The notes: generated by a model not told the origin, from the sequence alone. A stretch of DNA of 64,000 nucleotides from CAZROT01 sp964601895 (GCA_964601895.1 CAZROT010000006.1:1-64000), one strand, 5' to 3'. Counted from the stretch's first letter, positions 46,582 through 56,497 are shown. Numbers and translations: made by a program.

Positions 46582-48192
46582 TTACATCACCAGGTGACGG
46601 ATATCCGCCATAACCTTACCTATGTGGCTGATAAAACGTGCACCTGCAGCACCATCAATCACACGATGATCAAAAGAAAGTGATAATGGCAGCATCAAAC
46701 GCGGGATAAATTCCTGACCATTCCATACCGGCTTCATGGCTGACTTCGATACACCAAGGATAGCCACTTCTGGTGCATTCACTATTGGTGTAAACATTGT
46801 GCCACCAATACCACCAAGACTGGAGATGGTAAAACATCCTCCCTGCATATCCGCTGCCATAAGCTTACCTTCGCGCGCCTTTTTAGACATCACTGCTAAT
46901 TCGCGTGACAGTTCAAGAATTCCTTTTTTATTGATATTACGGAATACTGGAACCACCAGACCCTGAGGCGTATCAACAGCAACACCGATATTAATGTATT
47001 TCTTCAGCGTCAGCGTCACACCATCTGCCGATAGTGAGCTGTTAAAATGAGGAAACTCTTCCAGCGCCTGCGCCACTGCTTTCATCAGAAAAACCAGTGG
47101 CGTTATTTTCACCTCCAGCTTCTTTTTTTCAGCTTCACGGTTCTGCTGCTGACGAAAGGCTTCAACATCGGTGATATCTGTTTCATCAAACTGAGTGACA
47201 TGGGGAATCATTACCCAGTTACGACTGAGATTGGCACCTGAAATTTTCTGAATACGACCCAGAGCAACTTCTTCTATCTCACCAAATTTGCTGAAATCCA
47301 CATTCGGCCAGGGCAACATTCCTGCCATACCACTGGCACCTGAAGATTCCGCACGTTTGACCGCTTCTTTCACATATGCCTGAAGATCTTCACGCAGAAT
47401 ACGTGTCTTACGCCCGGAACCTTTCACTTTACTTAAGTTAACACCCAGTTCCCGCGCCATGCGGCGAATAACAGGCGTAGCATGTACGTAAGCGTCATTT
47501 TCGCTAAATTCATTACGATTTACGCTGTCAGTCACTGGCGCTGCACTGTCAGTGCGCGTAACCGGAGCTGCTGTCATTGGCTCTGTCTGCCGGGAACCTG
47601 TCGTTTCGGCTGAAGCTGATGTCGTCTGCGGTGCCACAGTGTCAGGCGATTGCGTACCCTGCACGCCAAACAACATAATCAGTGAGCCGGTTTTCACTTT
47701 ATCACCCGGATTCACCTTGATATCCAGCACTGTTCCGCTAAAAGGCGCAGGGACTTCCATAGAGGCTTTATCGCCTTCTACTGTAATGAGCGCCTGCTCA
47801 GCGGCAATGTTATCTCCGAGCTTTACCATCACGTCAGTGACTTCAACTTCATCAGCACCAATATCCGGAACCTTAACTTCCTGACTGGTTGCAGTAGCAG
47901 CAGCAGTAACATCCTGTTTTTTATTTTCTTTTACCGGCTCAGTCGCAGTAGCAACAGACTCAGCAGCCTCAAAGATCATGATAAGCTTACCCGTCGCCAC
48001 TTTATCACCGACGGCCACCTTAATTTCTTTTACCACTCCTTCACAGGGTGCAGGAATGTCCATGGAAGCTTTATCGCCTTCCACCGTCATCAGTGACTGT
48101 TCCTGATGAATCCTGTCACCAGAATTCACCAGAATTTCAGTGATTTCCACTTCATCTGCGCCTATATCAGGCACCCTTACCTCAACAGTCAT
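46582..48192 (-). CDS. aceF: Pyruvate dehydrogenase E2, dihydrolipoyl acetyltransferase
   Basis: Core of the PDH complex. I start it at ATG 48192 (MTVEVRVPDIGADEVE, 536 residues), leaving a 13-base gap after aceE; the open frame would otherwise overlap aceE. There are two lipoyl domains with lipoyl lysines at about 41 and 142 (both GDKAS), where E. coli has three. Then come flexible Ala/Thr/Pro linkers, a subunit-binding domain (VHATPVIRRMARELGV) and the catalytic domain ending with HRVIDGAAGARF. Confidence 0.96.
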   Translation of the reverse strand: MTVEVRVPDIGADEVEITEILVNSGDRIHQEQSLMTVEGDKASMDIPAPCEGVVKEIKVAVGDKVATGKLIMIFEAAESVATATEPVKENKKQDVTAAATATSQEVKVPDIGADEVEVTDVMVKLGDNIAAEQALITVEGDKASMEVPAPFSGTVLDIKVNPGDKVKTGSLIMLFGVQGTQSPDTVAPQTTSASAETTGSRQTEPMTAAPVTRTDSAAPVTDSVNRNEFSENDAYVHATPVIRRMARELGVNLSKVKGSGRKTRILREDLQAYVKEAVKRAESSGASGMAGMLPWPNVDFSKFGEIEEVALGRIQKISGANLSRNWVMIPHVTQFDETDITDVEAFRQQQNREAEKKKLEVKITPLVFLMKAVAQALEEFPHFNSSLSADGVTLTLKKYINIGVAVDTPQGLVVPVFRNINKKGILELSRELAVMSKKAREGKLMAADMQGGCFTISSLGGIGGTMFTPIVNAPEVAILGVSKSAMKPVWNGQEFIPRLMLPLSLSFDHRVIDGAAGARFISHIGKVMADIRHLVM

Positions 48193-48205
48193 TCGTCTCT
48201 TCCCC

Positions 48206-50872
48206 TTACGCCAGACGTGGGTTAACTTTCTCAGTATCGATACCAAACTGAGTGATGGCTTCTACAACAACATTACTGGTAATATCGCCACGTTTAGCCA
48301 GCACACTCAATGCAGCGACCACAACGTAAGAAGCATCAATTTCAAAGTGACGCCGCAGGTTTTCACGACTATCAGAACGACCAAAGCCATCTGTACCCAA
48401 CACCAGAAATTCTTCTGCGGGAATAAAATGACGAATTTGTTCAGCAAACAGCTTCATGTAATCAGTAGAGGCAACCGCAGGTGCATCATTCATTATCTGT
48501 GCAACCCAGGGAACACGGGGTTTTTCTGTTGGATGCAACATATTCCAGCGGGAGCAATCCTGACCATCACGCGCCAGCTCAGTAAAAGAAGTCACACTAT
48601 ACACATCAGATCCCACTGAATATTGCTGCGACAGAATCTGCGCTGCCTTGCGCACATGACGCAGAATTGCGCCTGATCCCAGCAGTTGTACTTTACCTTT
48701 ACTACCTGCCAGGGTTTCCAGCTTATAAATTCCCTTGCGAATGCCTTCTTCTGCCCCTGCAGGCATAGCCGGCATATGATAATTTTCATTCAGGGTAGTC
48801 AGATAATAATAAATATTTTCCTGCGCCTCACCATACATGCGTTGCAGACCATCATGCATGATAACGGCAACTTCATACGCATAAGCAGGATCATAAGAAA
48901 TACAGTTTGGAATGGTTAATGACTGTATATGGCTGTGGCCGTCTTCATGCTGCAGACCTTCACCATTTAACGTAGTACGCCCGGATGTTCCCCCAATCAG
49001 GAAGCCCCGTGCCTGCTGATCACCGGCAGCCCAGCAGAGATCACCGATGCGCTGGAAACCAAACATAGAGTAATAAATATAAAAAGGAATCATCGGCAAA
49101 TCATTAGTACTGTAAGACGTTGCCGCAGCAAGCCAGGAGGCAGCAGCACCCAGCTCATTAATACCTTCCTGCAGAATCTGGCCTTTCTCATCCTCTTTAT
49201 AGTAAGCCACCAGCTCACGGTCCTGAGGGGTATACTGCTGACCATGCGGACTGTAAATACCAATCTGGCGAAACAGCCCTTCCATACCAAAAGTACGGGC
49301 TTCATCTGCAATGATAGGAACCAGTCTGTCTTTAATGGAAGGATTTTTCAGCATCACATTCAGCGCACGCACAAAGGCAATGGTGGTCGATATTTCTTTA
49401 CCCTGCTCTTCCAGCAGTGCATTAAAATCTTCCAGCGCAGGTAATTCCAGTTTTTGCGTGAAATTTTTAAGCCGTTCCGGTAGATAGCCTCCCAGCTGCC
49501 TGCGACGTTCATGCAGGTAATTGTACTCTTCTGAGTCTTTTTCAAAGGTAATATAAGGCAGCTGTTCAATATCTGCATCAGCGACAGGAATAGTAAAACG
49601 ATCGCGCAGATAATGCACACCCGCCATATTCATTTTCTTAACCTGATGCGCAATATTCTTACCTTCTGCCGTTTCACCCATGCCATAACCTTTAATAGTA
49701 TGGACCAGCAAAACAACCGGCTTCCCTCGAGTATCCTGTGCTTTTTTCAGTGCAGCGAATACCTTCTTCGGATCATGACCGCCACGATTTAAGGCCCAGA
49801 TGTCATCATCGCTCATATCACGGACTAACGCTTGTGTCTCCGGGAAACGACCAAAGAAATGCTTACGCACATAAGCACCATCTTTGGATTTAAACGTCTG
49901 GTAATCGCCATCCAGAGTTTCATTCATTAGCTGAATGAGCTTACCGCTGGTATCTTTACGCAACAGTTCATCCCAGCGACGACCCCAAATCACTTTAATA
50001 ACCTGCCAGCCGGCACCGCTAAAAATGCCCTCAAGCTCATTGATGATTTTACCGTTACCCGTTACCGGGCCGTCGAGACGTTGCAAATTACAATTAATGA
50101 CAAAAACAAGATTATCCAGTTTATCGCGTGTTGCCAGCGTGATGGCGCCCTTGGATTCGGGCTCATCCATCTCACCATCTCCCAGAAAAGCGTACACGGT
50201 CTGCGCAGTAGTATCTTTCAGACCACGATGAAAGAGATATTTCAAAAACCGGGCCTGATAGATAGCACTGATTGGGCCTAACCCCATCGATACCGTTGGA
50301 AATTGCCAGAATTCAGGCATCAATTTAGGATGCGGGTAAGAAGACAGACCTTTCCCTGCAACTTCCTGGCGGAAATTGTCCATCTGCTCTGCAGTCAGAC
50401 GACCTTCAAGAAAAGCACGTGCATAAATTCCTGGTGAAATATGTCCCTGAAAATACACCAGATCACCACCATCTTTCTGATTACGGGCCCGGAAGAAGTG
50501 GTTAAAGCACACCTCATAAAAAGTCGCAGCGGACTGAAAAGAAGCGATATGACCGCCTAAATCGAGGTCTTTTCTGGAGGCGCGCAATACCATCATGACC
50601 GCATTCCAACGAATGGCTGAGCGAATACGCCGTTCAAGATCCAGATTACCAGGATAAGCAGGCTCATCTTCTGCCGTAATGCTGTTAATGTAATCATTCC
50701 TGGCAGTACCTGTCACTGCCACGCTCGCGCCATTCTTTTTGGCTGCATTTAATACCTGTTCAATCAGATACTGAGCACGCTCAACACCTTCTTCACGGAT
50801 AACCGATTCGATCGCCTGTAACCAGTCGCGCGTCTCGATCGGATCCACGTCATTATTAACCTGTTCTGACAT
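48206..50872 (-). CDS. aceE: Pyruvate dehydrogenase E1 component
   Basis: Thiamine diphosphate enzyme decarboxylating pyruvate, homodimeric type. 888 residues (887 in E. coli). GDGEMDEPESKGAI and the following NCNLQRLDG form the ThDP-Mg site. GTSGRTTLNGEGLQHEDGHS and the N-terminal E2-binding region are intact. The pdhR repressor gene usually found upstream is absent, so control of the operon must differ from E. coli. Confidence 0.97.
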   Translation of the reverse strand: MSEQVNNDVDPIETRDWLQAIESVIREEGVERAQYLIEQVLNAAKKNGASVAVTGTARNDYINSITAEDEPAYPGNLDLERRIRSAIRWNAVMMVLRASRKDLDLGGHIASFQSAATFYEVCFNHFFRARNQKDGGDLVYFQGHISPGIYARAFLEGRLTAEQMDNFRQEVAGKGLSSYPHPKLMPEFWQFPTVSMGLGPISAIYQARFLKYLFHRGLKDTTAQTVYAFLGDGEMDEPESKGAITLATRDKLDNLVFVINCNLQRLDGPVTGNGKIINELEGIFSGAGWQVIKVIWGRRWDELLRKDTSGKLIQLMNETLDGDYQTFKSKDGAYVRKHFFGRFPETQALVRDMSDDDIWALNRGGHDPKKVFAALKKAQDTRGKPVVLLVHTIKGYGMGETAEGKNIAHQVKKMNMAGVHYLRDRFTIPVADADIEQLPYITFEKDSEEYNYLHERRRQLGGYLPERLKNFTQKLELPALEDFNALLEEQGKEISTTIAFVRALNVMLKNPSIKDRLVPIIADEARTFGMEGLFRQIGIYSPHGQQYTPQDRELVAYYKEDEKGQILQEGINELGAAASWLAAATSYSTNDLPMIPFYIYYSMFGFQRIGDLCWAAGDQQARGFLIGGTSGRTTLNGEGLQHEDGHSHIQSLTIPNCISYDPAYAYEVAVIMHDGLQRMYGEAQENIYYYLTTLNENYHMPAMPAGAEEGIRKGIYKLETLAGSKGKVQLLGSGAILRHVRKAAQILSQQYSVGSDVYSVTSFTELARDGQDCSRWNMLHPTEKPRVPWVAQIMNDAPAVASTDYMKLFAEQIRHFIPAEEFLVLGTDGFGRSDSRENLRRHFEIDASYVVVAALSVLAKRGDITSNVVVEAITQFGIDTEKVNPRLA

Positions 50873-51715
50873 GGTGGGATTCCTTTTCTAACCTATGTTT
50901 GTCTGGAACTTACTTTATTGAAACCATTTAACCGGAGTACTATTAACAATGCTCTCACACTCTTGATATTGCTCTGACGATATCCCTTGTTAGCCTCCCT
51001 GGTGTGTATCAATCTGCGCTGGTATAACTGGCACTCTGTTAATTCATGTACTGGCAGCAAAACTTTTCGAGCCGCTAAATGGCCTTGCTAAGAAAGGCCA
51101 GCAAACATGAATTATTTCGCTAGTTCAATGTGGAAGGAAGTTACTCACCAGAAAGGTCTTCTTAGTTGAAGGAGAAGATATTCCAGTGGTTGCTCCATCA
51201 CCTCTGACAGCATTAATCATTGTCAGCTTTATTTTATAAGTCATAATTTATTGATTTATCTTATAATTGTGATGGCGCGAGCAAAGCAGGAATAATGAGT
51301 AATACCCATTTACACAACGGCCGGGGTAAAAGTAACAAAGTATAACCTGACTGTCTACCGGGGAGTCATGAAATCATCCATCGCGCCTCTTCCATCAGCC
51401 TTTACGAATTAAGCCTGGCCTGGATAACACACAGTCATTTGCTACCTTTCCACTATGCCATTCCTGCAAAATCATTCACACGGGTACAAAAGCGCCGTTC
51501 ACTATTTCATTTTCATTATTAAAATTAGCACATAAAGATAATTACTACCGCCTTCGATTGCTGACAGCGTTCTGAGCCTGCACACAGGCATGACCGCTAA
51601 CAAACGCCCCAGAAAAAATCAGCTTGAGCAAAAAATGCACTTTTTGTGACAACATCAGCTGTAATTTTATACTAGCCTGAAAGGCTGTATAGAAATTTAC
51701 TCAGGAGATGCACTG
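50873..51715. other. Long intergenic region between aceE and the effector locus
   Basis: 843 bases with no supportable gene. A hairpin TGGCCTT-gctaaga-AAGGCCA is at 51080-51100. A short plus-strand stretch near 51151-51235 reads VFLVEGEDIPVVAPSPLTAL before a stop, which may be a trace of a lost gene. No pdhR remnant and no PdhR-type operator were recognised. Confidence 0.4.
51644..51673 (+). promoter_or_regulatory. Candidate promoter of the effector locus
   Basis: TTGTGA (51644-51649), an 18-base spacer and TATACT (51668-51673), about 40 bases upstream of the ATG at 51716. The -10 box is good and the -35 box fair. Confidence 0.45.
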
Positions 51716-52021
51716 ATGAGCAGGATACAGGCAAAAGAACTCTCTGCAAGAGACAGCAGGCAAATCACACAAGACAGCAAAATACCTAATCCACCCAGAG
51801 GTCCCACGCCCCTAGCACAGCTAATTACCCGTATGCGTATGAGAATACGCCGGATTCTGGGAATGGCACAAGACGACGGACGATGGGTAAGGACACAAAA
51901 CAACAATGGTGAATGGGGTTGGGGGAAAGCCAGCCTGACTGGCCGTAGGAACCTGAACAAGCTTGAAAAGCCCCCGGAAGAACAAGGCTATATCTGGGAA
52001 CAGCAGAGCGTATGGAATTAG
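51716..52021 (+). CDS. Small basic protein of unknown function upstream of the YopT-like gene
   Basis: 101 residues, arginine-rich (ITRMRMRIRRILGMAQDD), without signal peptide or membrane segment. The start is supported by AGGAG eight bases upstream and by a promoter. Its 3' end overlaps the ATG of the YopT-like gene by 10 bases, so the two are probably coupled. It is not acidic, as secretion chaperones usually are. A broken N-terminal part of the next protein is an alternative: a frameshift near 52012 would join them. Confidence 0.6.
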   Translation: MSRIQAKELSARDSRQITQDSKIPNPPRGPTPLAQLITRMRMRIRRILGMAQDDGRWVRTQNNNGEWGWGKASLTGRRNLNKLEKPPEEQGYIWEQQSVWN

Positions 52022-53199
52022 CAAACTCTACGCAAAAAATGGTGCCAAAGCTGACTTTTTCAGATCGTGAACTGCATTTTTTTCACCCTGATATGGCTCT
52101 ACCTGATGGATCAAAAAGTGAAAAACGTATGGCTGGAAGAAATATTGATGAGCAGACTTTTTGCAATCTTTTCGGGTCAGAAACCTCTCGGCTGGGACTT
52201 TGTGTGGGGCTGGTAGAGCAGTATCTGGCAAGAGATCTGATGCAGGAAAAAGCTGAGGCTGATCTGGAACTTATGGATTATTTCTATAAAAACAGAGAAT
52301 CTGTGCTGGCAAGCCAGAGAGGTTTTCAGTTAGACATCCTCAAAGGACAATTTGAATCCTGGTGGGAGACTACAGAATTGCCACTTCTGCTCCAGTCCAC
52401 CCGCCCATCGCTGCTGTCTATCCTGGAAAAACTGGAACATAACCCCGATGCGCAAGAAAAATTACTTCCTGTTTTTATGAAAAAAATGGCTGAGCTTGCC
52501 GGAGCAGAAATAAAAAGCAACGCTTCCTCCACCGTTGGGAAAACGACAGAAGACCCTGCATCTGGCTATAGTGAAATTGTCAGTGCTGCCTCGCAATTGA
52601 TTGATTCATTGAATAAAGAAGAAAAAGCAAAAAAGATAAATGAGCTGGCGCGCTTTTTCTTTCTGGAAAGAGGTCCAATGCACTTGAATTTCAGTGAAGA
52701 GAGTTTTATTGAAATGGCTAATAACGACAAAGGCAGAAAGATTAATCAGGATGTTTCTCTTTATGGTATTCATGGTTACAGGAAATTTCAAACCAATAAA
52801 GACGTTGCCGTGACAAAAAAGAGCCCCACCGAAACAGGAGGACTTCCCTTTCCCAGCAAGGACGGAGAGTACGGGATATTTTTTGACATAGGAAATAAAA
52901 ATTCCCAGCAGCATATCGCAGCAGTACGCATTGATAGCGTGAAAAAAGTGTTTAAATTTTTCGATCCCGATGCCGGAGAACTAACGTCCGATTCTTATGA
53001 AAATTTTCTCAAAGCCGTTAATGAGTATCTGAGACAAAACTACGGCCCAATTGCAAAAATACAGGAGCACCACCCCGCAACTCCAGCAGCTCCAGCAGCT
53101 CCAGCAGCTCCAGCAGCTCCAGCAGCTCCAAAATTAACAGTCTGGAAAAGAATCACATCACCATTGTGGTCATTTGTTCAGTCTGTCAGAGCCCGATAA
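52012..53199 (+). CDS. YopT-like (peptidase family C58) cysteine protease, effector candidate
   Basis: 395 residues. The order Cys64 in SRLGLCVGLVEQYL, His301 in QQHIAAVRIDS and Asp318 in FKFFDPDAGELT matches the catalytic triad of C58 peptidases such as Yersinia YopT, which cleaves prenylated Rho GTPases in host cells. The His-Asp distance is 17, as in that family. The segment after Asp (SDSYENFLKAVNEYL) is the usual helix. An Ala-Ala-Pro repeat follows, then a basic tail (TVWKRITSPLWSFVQSVRAR). No Sec signal, consistent with type III or another non-Sec export. Host target unknown. Confidence 0.75.
   Translation: MELANSTQKMVPKLTFSDRELHFFHPDMALPDGSKSEKRMAGRNIDEQTFCNLFGSETSRLGLCVGLVEQYLARDLMQEKAEADLELMDYFYKNRESVLASQRGFQLDILKGQFESWWETTELPLLLQSTRPSLLSILEKLEHNPDAQEKLLPVFMKKMAELAGAEIKSNASSTVGKTTEDPASGYSEIVSAASQLIDSLNKEEKAKKINELARFFFLERGPMHLNFSEESFIEMANNDKGRKINQDVSLYGIHGYRKFQTNKDVAVTKKSPTETGGLPFPSKDGEYGIFFDIGNKNSQQHIAAVRIDSVKKVFKFFDPDAGELTSDSYENFLKAVNEYLRQNYGPIAKIQEHHPATPAAPAAPAAPAAPAAPKLTVWKRITSPLWSFVQSVRAR
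53081..53130 (+). repeat. 9-bp tandem repeat coding for Ala-Ala-Pro
   Basis: CTCCAGCAG is repeated five times in a row plus a partial sixth copy, inside the YopT-like gene. Because the unit is a multiple of three, copy-number changes by slippage keep the frame. It encodes a flexible linker before the C-terminal tail. Confidence 0.9.
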
Positions 53200-53214
53200 A
53201 CTCCACAATAGCAA

Positions 53215-53238
53215 AGGAGCCTCAGGGCTCCTGTTTTT
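53215..53238 (+). terminator. Rho-independent terminator after the YopT-like gene
   Basis: AGGAGCC (53215-53221), loop TCAG, GGCTCCT (53226-53232), then G and five T, 16 bases after the stop codon. One of the two strongest terminators in the window. It isolates the effector locus from nadC. Confidence 0.88.
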
Positions 53239-53354
53239 ACTGAAAGCGATTATCCGCATAAATCATCTTCACTTAATTTACCGTAGTAGTACTTCCTGCA
53301 GTAACAGAGTAGCATGTCAGGCATATTACCTTCTGAAAGACTACGGAGCTTCTC

Positions 53355-54245
53355 ATGCTGGTTAACAATACCCTCGCTGATAATCGCCTCTGCGCCTTAC
53401 TCGAGCGTATGCAACGCGATATTCCTGTCAGTGTTACTCAGGCACTCTGTGAAGATCTGGGCGGAGAGCTGGAGACCAGCCATGATATTACCGCCCAACT
53501 CCTGCCTGCTGACAGGCAGGCGCAGGCTACCATCATTACCCGTGAAAGCGGGGTTTTTTGCGGTCAACAATGGCTGAACGAAGTGTTTATACAATTAGGT
53601 GGCAAAGTCGATGTGACATGGCAGGTGAGTGATGGCGAACCGCTCTATGCCAATCAGATATTGTGTCATCTGTCCGGCCCCGCACGCACACTACTCACTG
53701 CTGAGCGTACTGCGCTGAACTTTCTGCAAACGCTGTCTGGTATAGCGACCGAAGTCAGCCGGTATGTCGCCTTATTGAAAGGTATGCACACAACGCTGCT
53801 GGATACCAGAAAAACCATCCCTGGTTTACGTACGGCATCAAAATATGCTGTGCTTTGTGGTGGCGGCAATATCCACAGACTCGGTCTGTCAGATGCCTTC
53901 CTGATTAAAGAAAACCATATTATTGCTGCCGGCTCTATCAAAACTGCCATTACTCAGGCTCTTGCTATCTGTGCCAGTGTGCCCATAGAAATTGAAGTCG
54001 AATCTTTGGATGAATTACAGCAGGCTCTCGATGCACAAGCAGATATTATTATGCTGGATAATTTCACACTACCCATGATACAGCGTGCAGTAGCACTGAC
54101 GCAAAAACGCAGCCTTCTGGAAGTCTCGGGTAATATGAACCTGGATAAAGTACGCAGTTATGCTGAAACAGGAATAGATTATATTTCAGTGGGTGCACTC
54201 ACTAAAAATCTCAACGCACTGGATCTTTCCATGCGCTTTCAATAA
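53355..54245 (+). CDS. nadC: Nicotinate-nucleotide pyrophosphorylase (quinolinate phosphoribosyltransferase)
   Basis: De novo NAD synthesis enzyme, 296 residues (297 in E. coli). LLDTRKTIPGLR, YAVLCGGGNIHRLGLSDAFLIKENHI and LLEVSGNMNLDKV are family motifs. ATG 53355 follows CGGAG. First of nadC-ppdD-hofB-hofC, in the E. coli order; ampDE are not on this side. Confidence 0.96.
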   Translation: MLVNNTLADNRLCALLERMQRDIPVSVTQALCEDLGGELETSHDITAQLLPADRQAQATIITRESGVFCGQQWLNEVFIQLGGKVDVTWQVSDGEPLYANQILCHLSGPARTLLTAERTALNFLQTLSGIATEVSRYVALLKGMHTTLLDTRKTIPGLRTASKYAVLCGGGNIHRLGLSDAFLIKENHIIAAGSIKTAITQALAICASVPIEIEVESLDELQQALDAQADIIMLDNFTLPMIQRAVALTQKRSLLEVSGNMNLDKVRSYAETGIDYISVGALTKNLNALDLSMRFQ

Positions 54246-54453
54246 ATTCCTGTACCGCTACGCTTACCTGCCTTGTTAATTCACATAGATATTCCTGCCA
54301 TGACACGCACAGTATTGCAGTAATCCGCCACACAGCTGTAACAATATGACTATTCCTGCAGGGTATTTTGAAAATTCATACACTGGCAGTATGCCTTTAC
54401 ATTAAAAAAACACATGCTTGTTGCTGAGCCAGAAAATAACAAGGAGTTCAGCC

Positions 54454-54900
54454 ATGCTCAGGCAACAGGGATTTACACTTATCGAATTAATGGTCGTTGT
54501 CGCGATCATTGCCATTCTCAGCACTATCGGTATACCCGCCTATCAGCGTTACACGCAAACCGCTGCAATGACCGACATGTTACAGGCAACCGTGACTTAT
54601 AAAACCGCTGTTGAACTTTGCACACTGGAACAGGGAAATTTCATTGGATGCACTGCGGGCGCCAAAGGTATTCCAGCAAGTAATACAACGCGTTATGTTA
54701 AAAACATCCAGACCACTAACGGTATTATTACCATCACCGGCCATAAAATACTGGAAGGGTTAACCGTTAAGTTAACACCTCAGAAAAATATCTATGGTCA
54801 CACAAGCTGGAATAAGGAATGCACCACAACTGAAGCTGATAATCACCTCAAAGATACCTGTAAAAAAGTTTTTCATGTTGACGACCCACTAGCTGGCTGA
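54454..54900 (+). CDS. ppdD: Type IV major prepilin PpdD
   Basis: Prepilin with leader MLRQQG and cleavage before Phe6 of FTLIELMVVVAIIAIL. 148 residues when started at ATG 54454, seven bases after AAGGAG; a more upstream ATG in the same frame is not supported. Four cysteines (VELCTL, IGCTAG, KECTTT, DTCKKV) give the two disulfides seen in E. coli PpdD. It needs a prepilin peptidase, not encoded here. Confidence 0.93.
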   Translation: MLRQQGFTLIELMVVVAIIAILSTIGIPAYQRYTQTAAMTDMLQATVTYKTAVELCTLEQGNFIGCTAGAKGIPASNTTRYVKNIQTTNGIITITGHKILEGLTVKLTPQKNIYGHTSWNKECTTTEADNHLKDTCKKVFHVDDPLAG

Positions 54901-55030
54901 ACTCTTTTACGCTGAAAGGAAACAAATCAAAAAAATAACATTGTTAATCTGATGTCATAGAGAAACAAAAAACAGATAGCGCACTCCACCAGGCTCTGAA
55001 ATTTCCTCGATAAAATACGGTGAACTGAAT

Positions 55031-56497
55031 ATGACTGAACATGCGGTCGTTTCTCAACCACTTATTAATAATGAACTTTACATGCTCTGCCGTCGATATC
55101 AGGCAGTTGCCCTCGCTATCGATAAACAAACGTTTACTATTGCACTTTCCTGCACGGCATCCAACGAATTGATAACCACACTGAGTTTTGCCAGTGGACG
55201 CAGGATTATTATTGAACAATGGCCACCTGCGAGGCTGGAACAGGCGCTGAATCAAACCGGTATTCCGCAGGCAATACTTTCAGAAGATACCACTGTGTCA
55301 GAGAAAGAAATTGAATTCGATGATGAAAATGACACACCCGTAATTCAGTTTATTAATCAGACACTACGTATCGCTACCCAAAGACGTGCTTCAGACATCC
55401 ACTGTGAACCTTACCAGCATCATTATCGTATACGCCTGCGTATTGATGGCTTACTGCAGGAAATTCAGCCTCCTCCAATGACACTAATTTCAAGGCTTAC
55501 TGCTCGTCTGAAGGTGATGGCAAAATTAAATATTGCAGAGCGTCGTTTACCACAGGACGGCCAGTTCAACTTACAGTTAAATAAATTATGTTATCCAATG
55601 CGCATTGCTACACTGCCTACCCAATACGGTGAAAAAATTGTTATAAGAATTATTTACACTCACCAGCAACAATTAATACTGGAGCAGCTTGGATTTAGCG
55701 AAAGAGATCTGAACGCATTCATGCAAACACTATCCTGTTCTCAAGGGCTGATTCTGGTCACAGGGCCCACGGGAAGTGGCAAAACAGTCACTCTATACAG
55801 TAGCTTGTTGAAAATTAATCACATAGAAAAAAATATCTGCAGTGTTGAAGATCCAATAGAAATTCCTGTTAACGGTATTAACCAGACACAGATCAACAAT
55901 AAAACTCAACTGAATTTTTCTCAAATATTACGCGCGTTACTACGCCAGGATCCCGATGTGATTATGATTGGAGAAATTCGTGATAAAGAAACCGCAGAGA
56001 TAGCTGTTAAAGCGGCACAAACCGGGCATCTGGTGCTTTCAACATTACATACTAATTCTACTCTTGATACCCTGACTCGTATGACACAATTAGGCATCCC
56101 CGGCTATTTACTCGCTGCATGCCTTAAGCTGGTGATTGCCCAAAGACTCGTGCGGTGTCTTTGTATACATTGTAAACAACCCGAAACTACACCCGTGCAT
56201 TATCCTCAATATATCTGGCCGTACCCTCTAAAACCCTGGCATGCAGTGGGATGTGAGCACTGCTGTTCTGGATATTATGGTCGTACTGGTGTATACGAAA
56301 TGCTGACTGTAACCCCGGAGATTCGCCAGGTACTGGAACTTGAAGCAACGTTGTCACAACTTTCAGAAATTGCACTAAGGCAGGGGCAAAAAAAATTATT
56401 TTCTGCTGGATTAACATTGGTTGAACAGGGAATCACTTCCCTTGACGAAGTTTATCGCGTAATTGGCATAAACGATAACATAAGAGATCTGGTGTGA
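55031..56497 (+). CDS. hofB: Type IV pilus assembly ATPase HofB
   Basis: PilB/GspE-family ATPase driving pilus extension. 488 residues. Walker A GPTGSGKT at 245-252; Asp box (RASDIHCEPYQHHYRIRLRI); Walker B region LLRQDPDVIMIGEIRD; His box TGHLVLSTLHTN. The four-cysteine zinc element (CLCIHCKQ ... CEHCCSGYYGRTGVYE) is present. It seems intact although its partner hofC is broken. GTGA overlap with hofC. Confidence 0.93.
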   Translation: MTEHAVVSQPLINNELYMLCRRYQAVALAIDKQTFTIALSCTASNELITTLSFASGRRIIIEQWPPARLEQALNQTGIPQAILSEDTTVSEKEIEFDDENDTPVIQFINQTLRIATQRRASDIHCEPYQHHYRIRLRIDGLLQEIQPPPMTLISRLTARLKVMAKLNIAERRLPQDGQFNLQLNKLCYPMRIATLPTQYGEKIVIRIIYTHQQQLILEQLGFSERDLNAFMQTLSCSQGLILVTGPTGSGKTVTLYSSLLKINHIEKNICSVEDPIEIPVNGINQTQINNKTQLNFSQILRALLRQDPDVIMIGEIRDKETAEIAVKAAQTGHLVLSTLHTNSTLDTLTRMTQLGIPGYLLAACLKLVIAQRLVRCLCIHCKQPETTPVHYPQYIWPYPLKPWHAVGCEHCCSGYYGRTGVYEMLTVTPEIRQVLELEATLSQLSEIALRQGQKKLFSAGLTLVEQGITSLDEVYRVIGINDNIRDLV

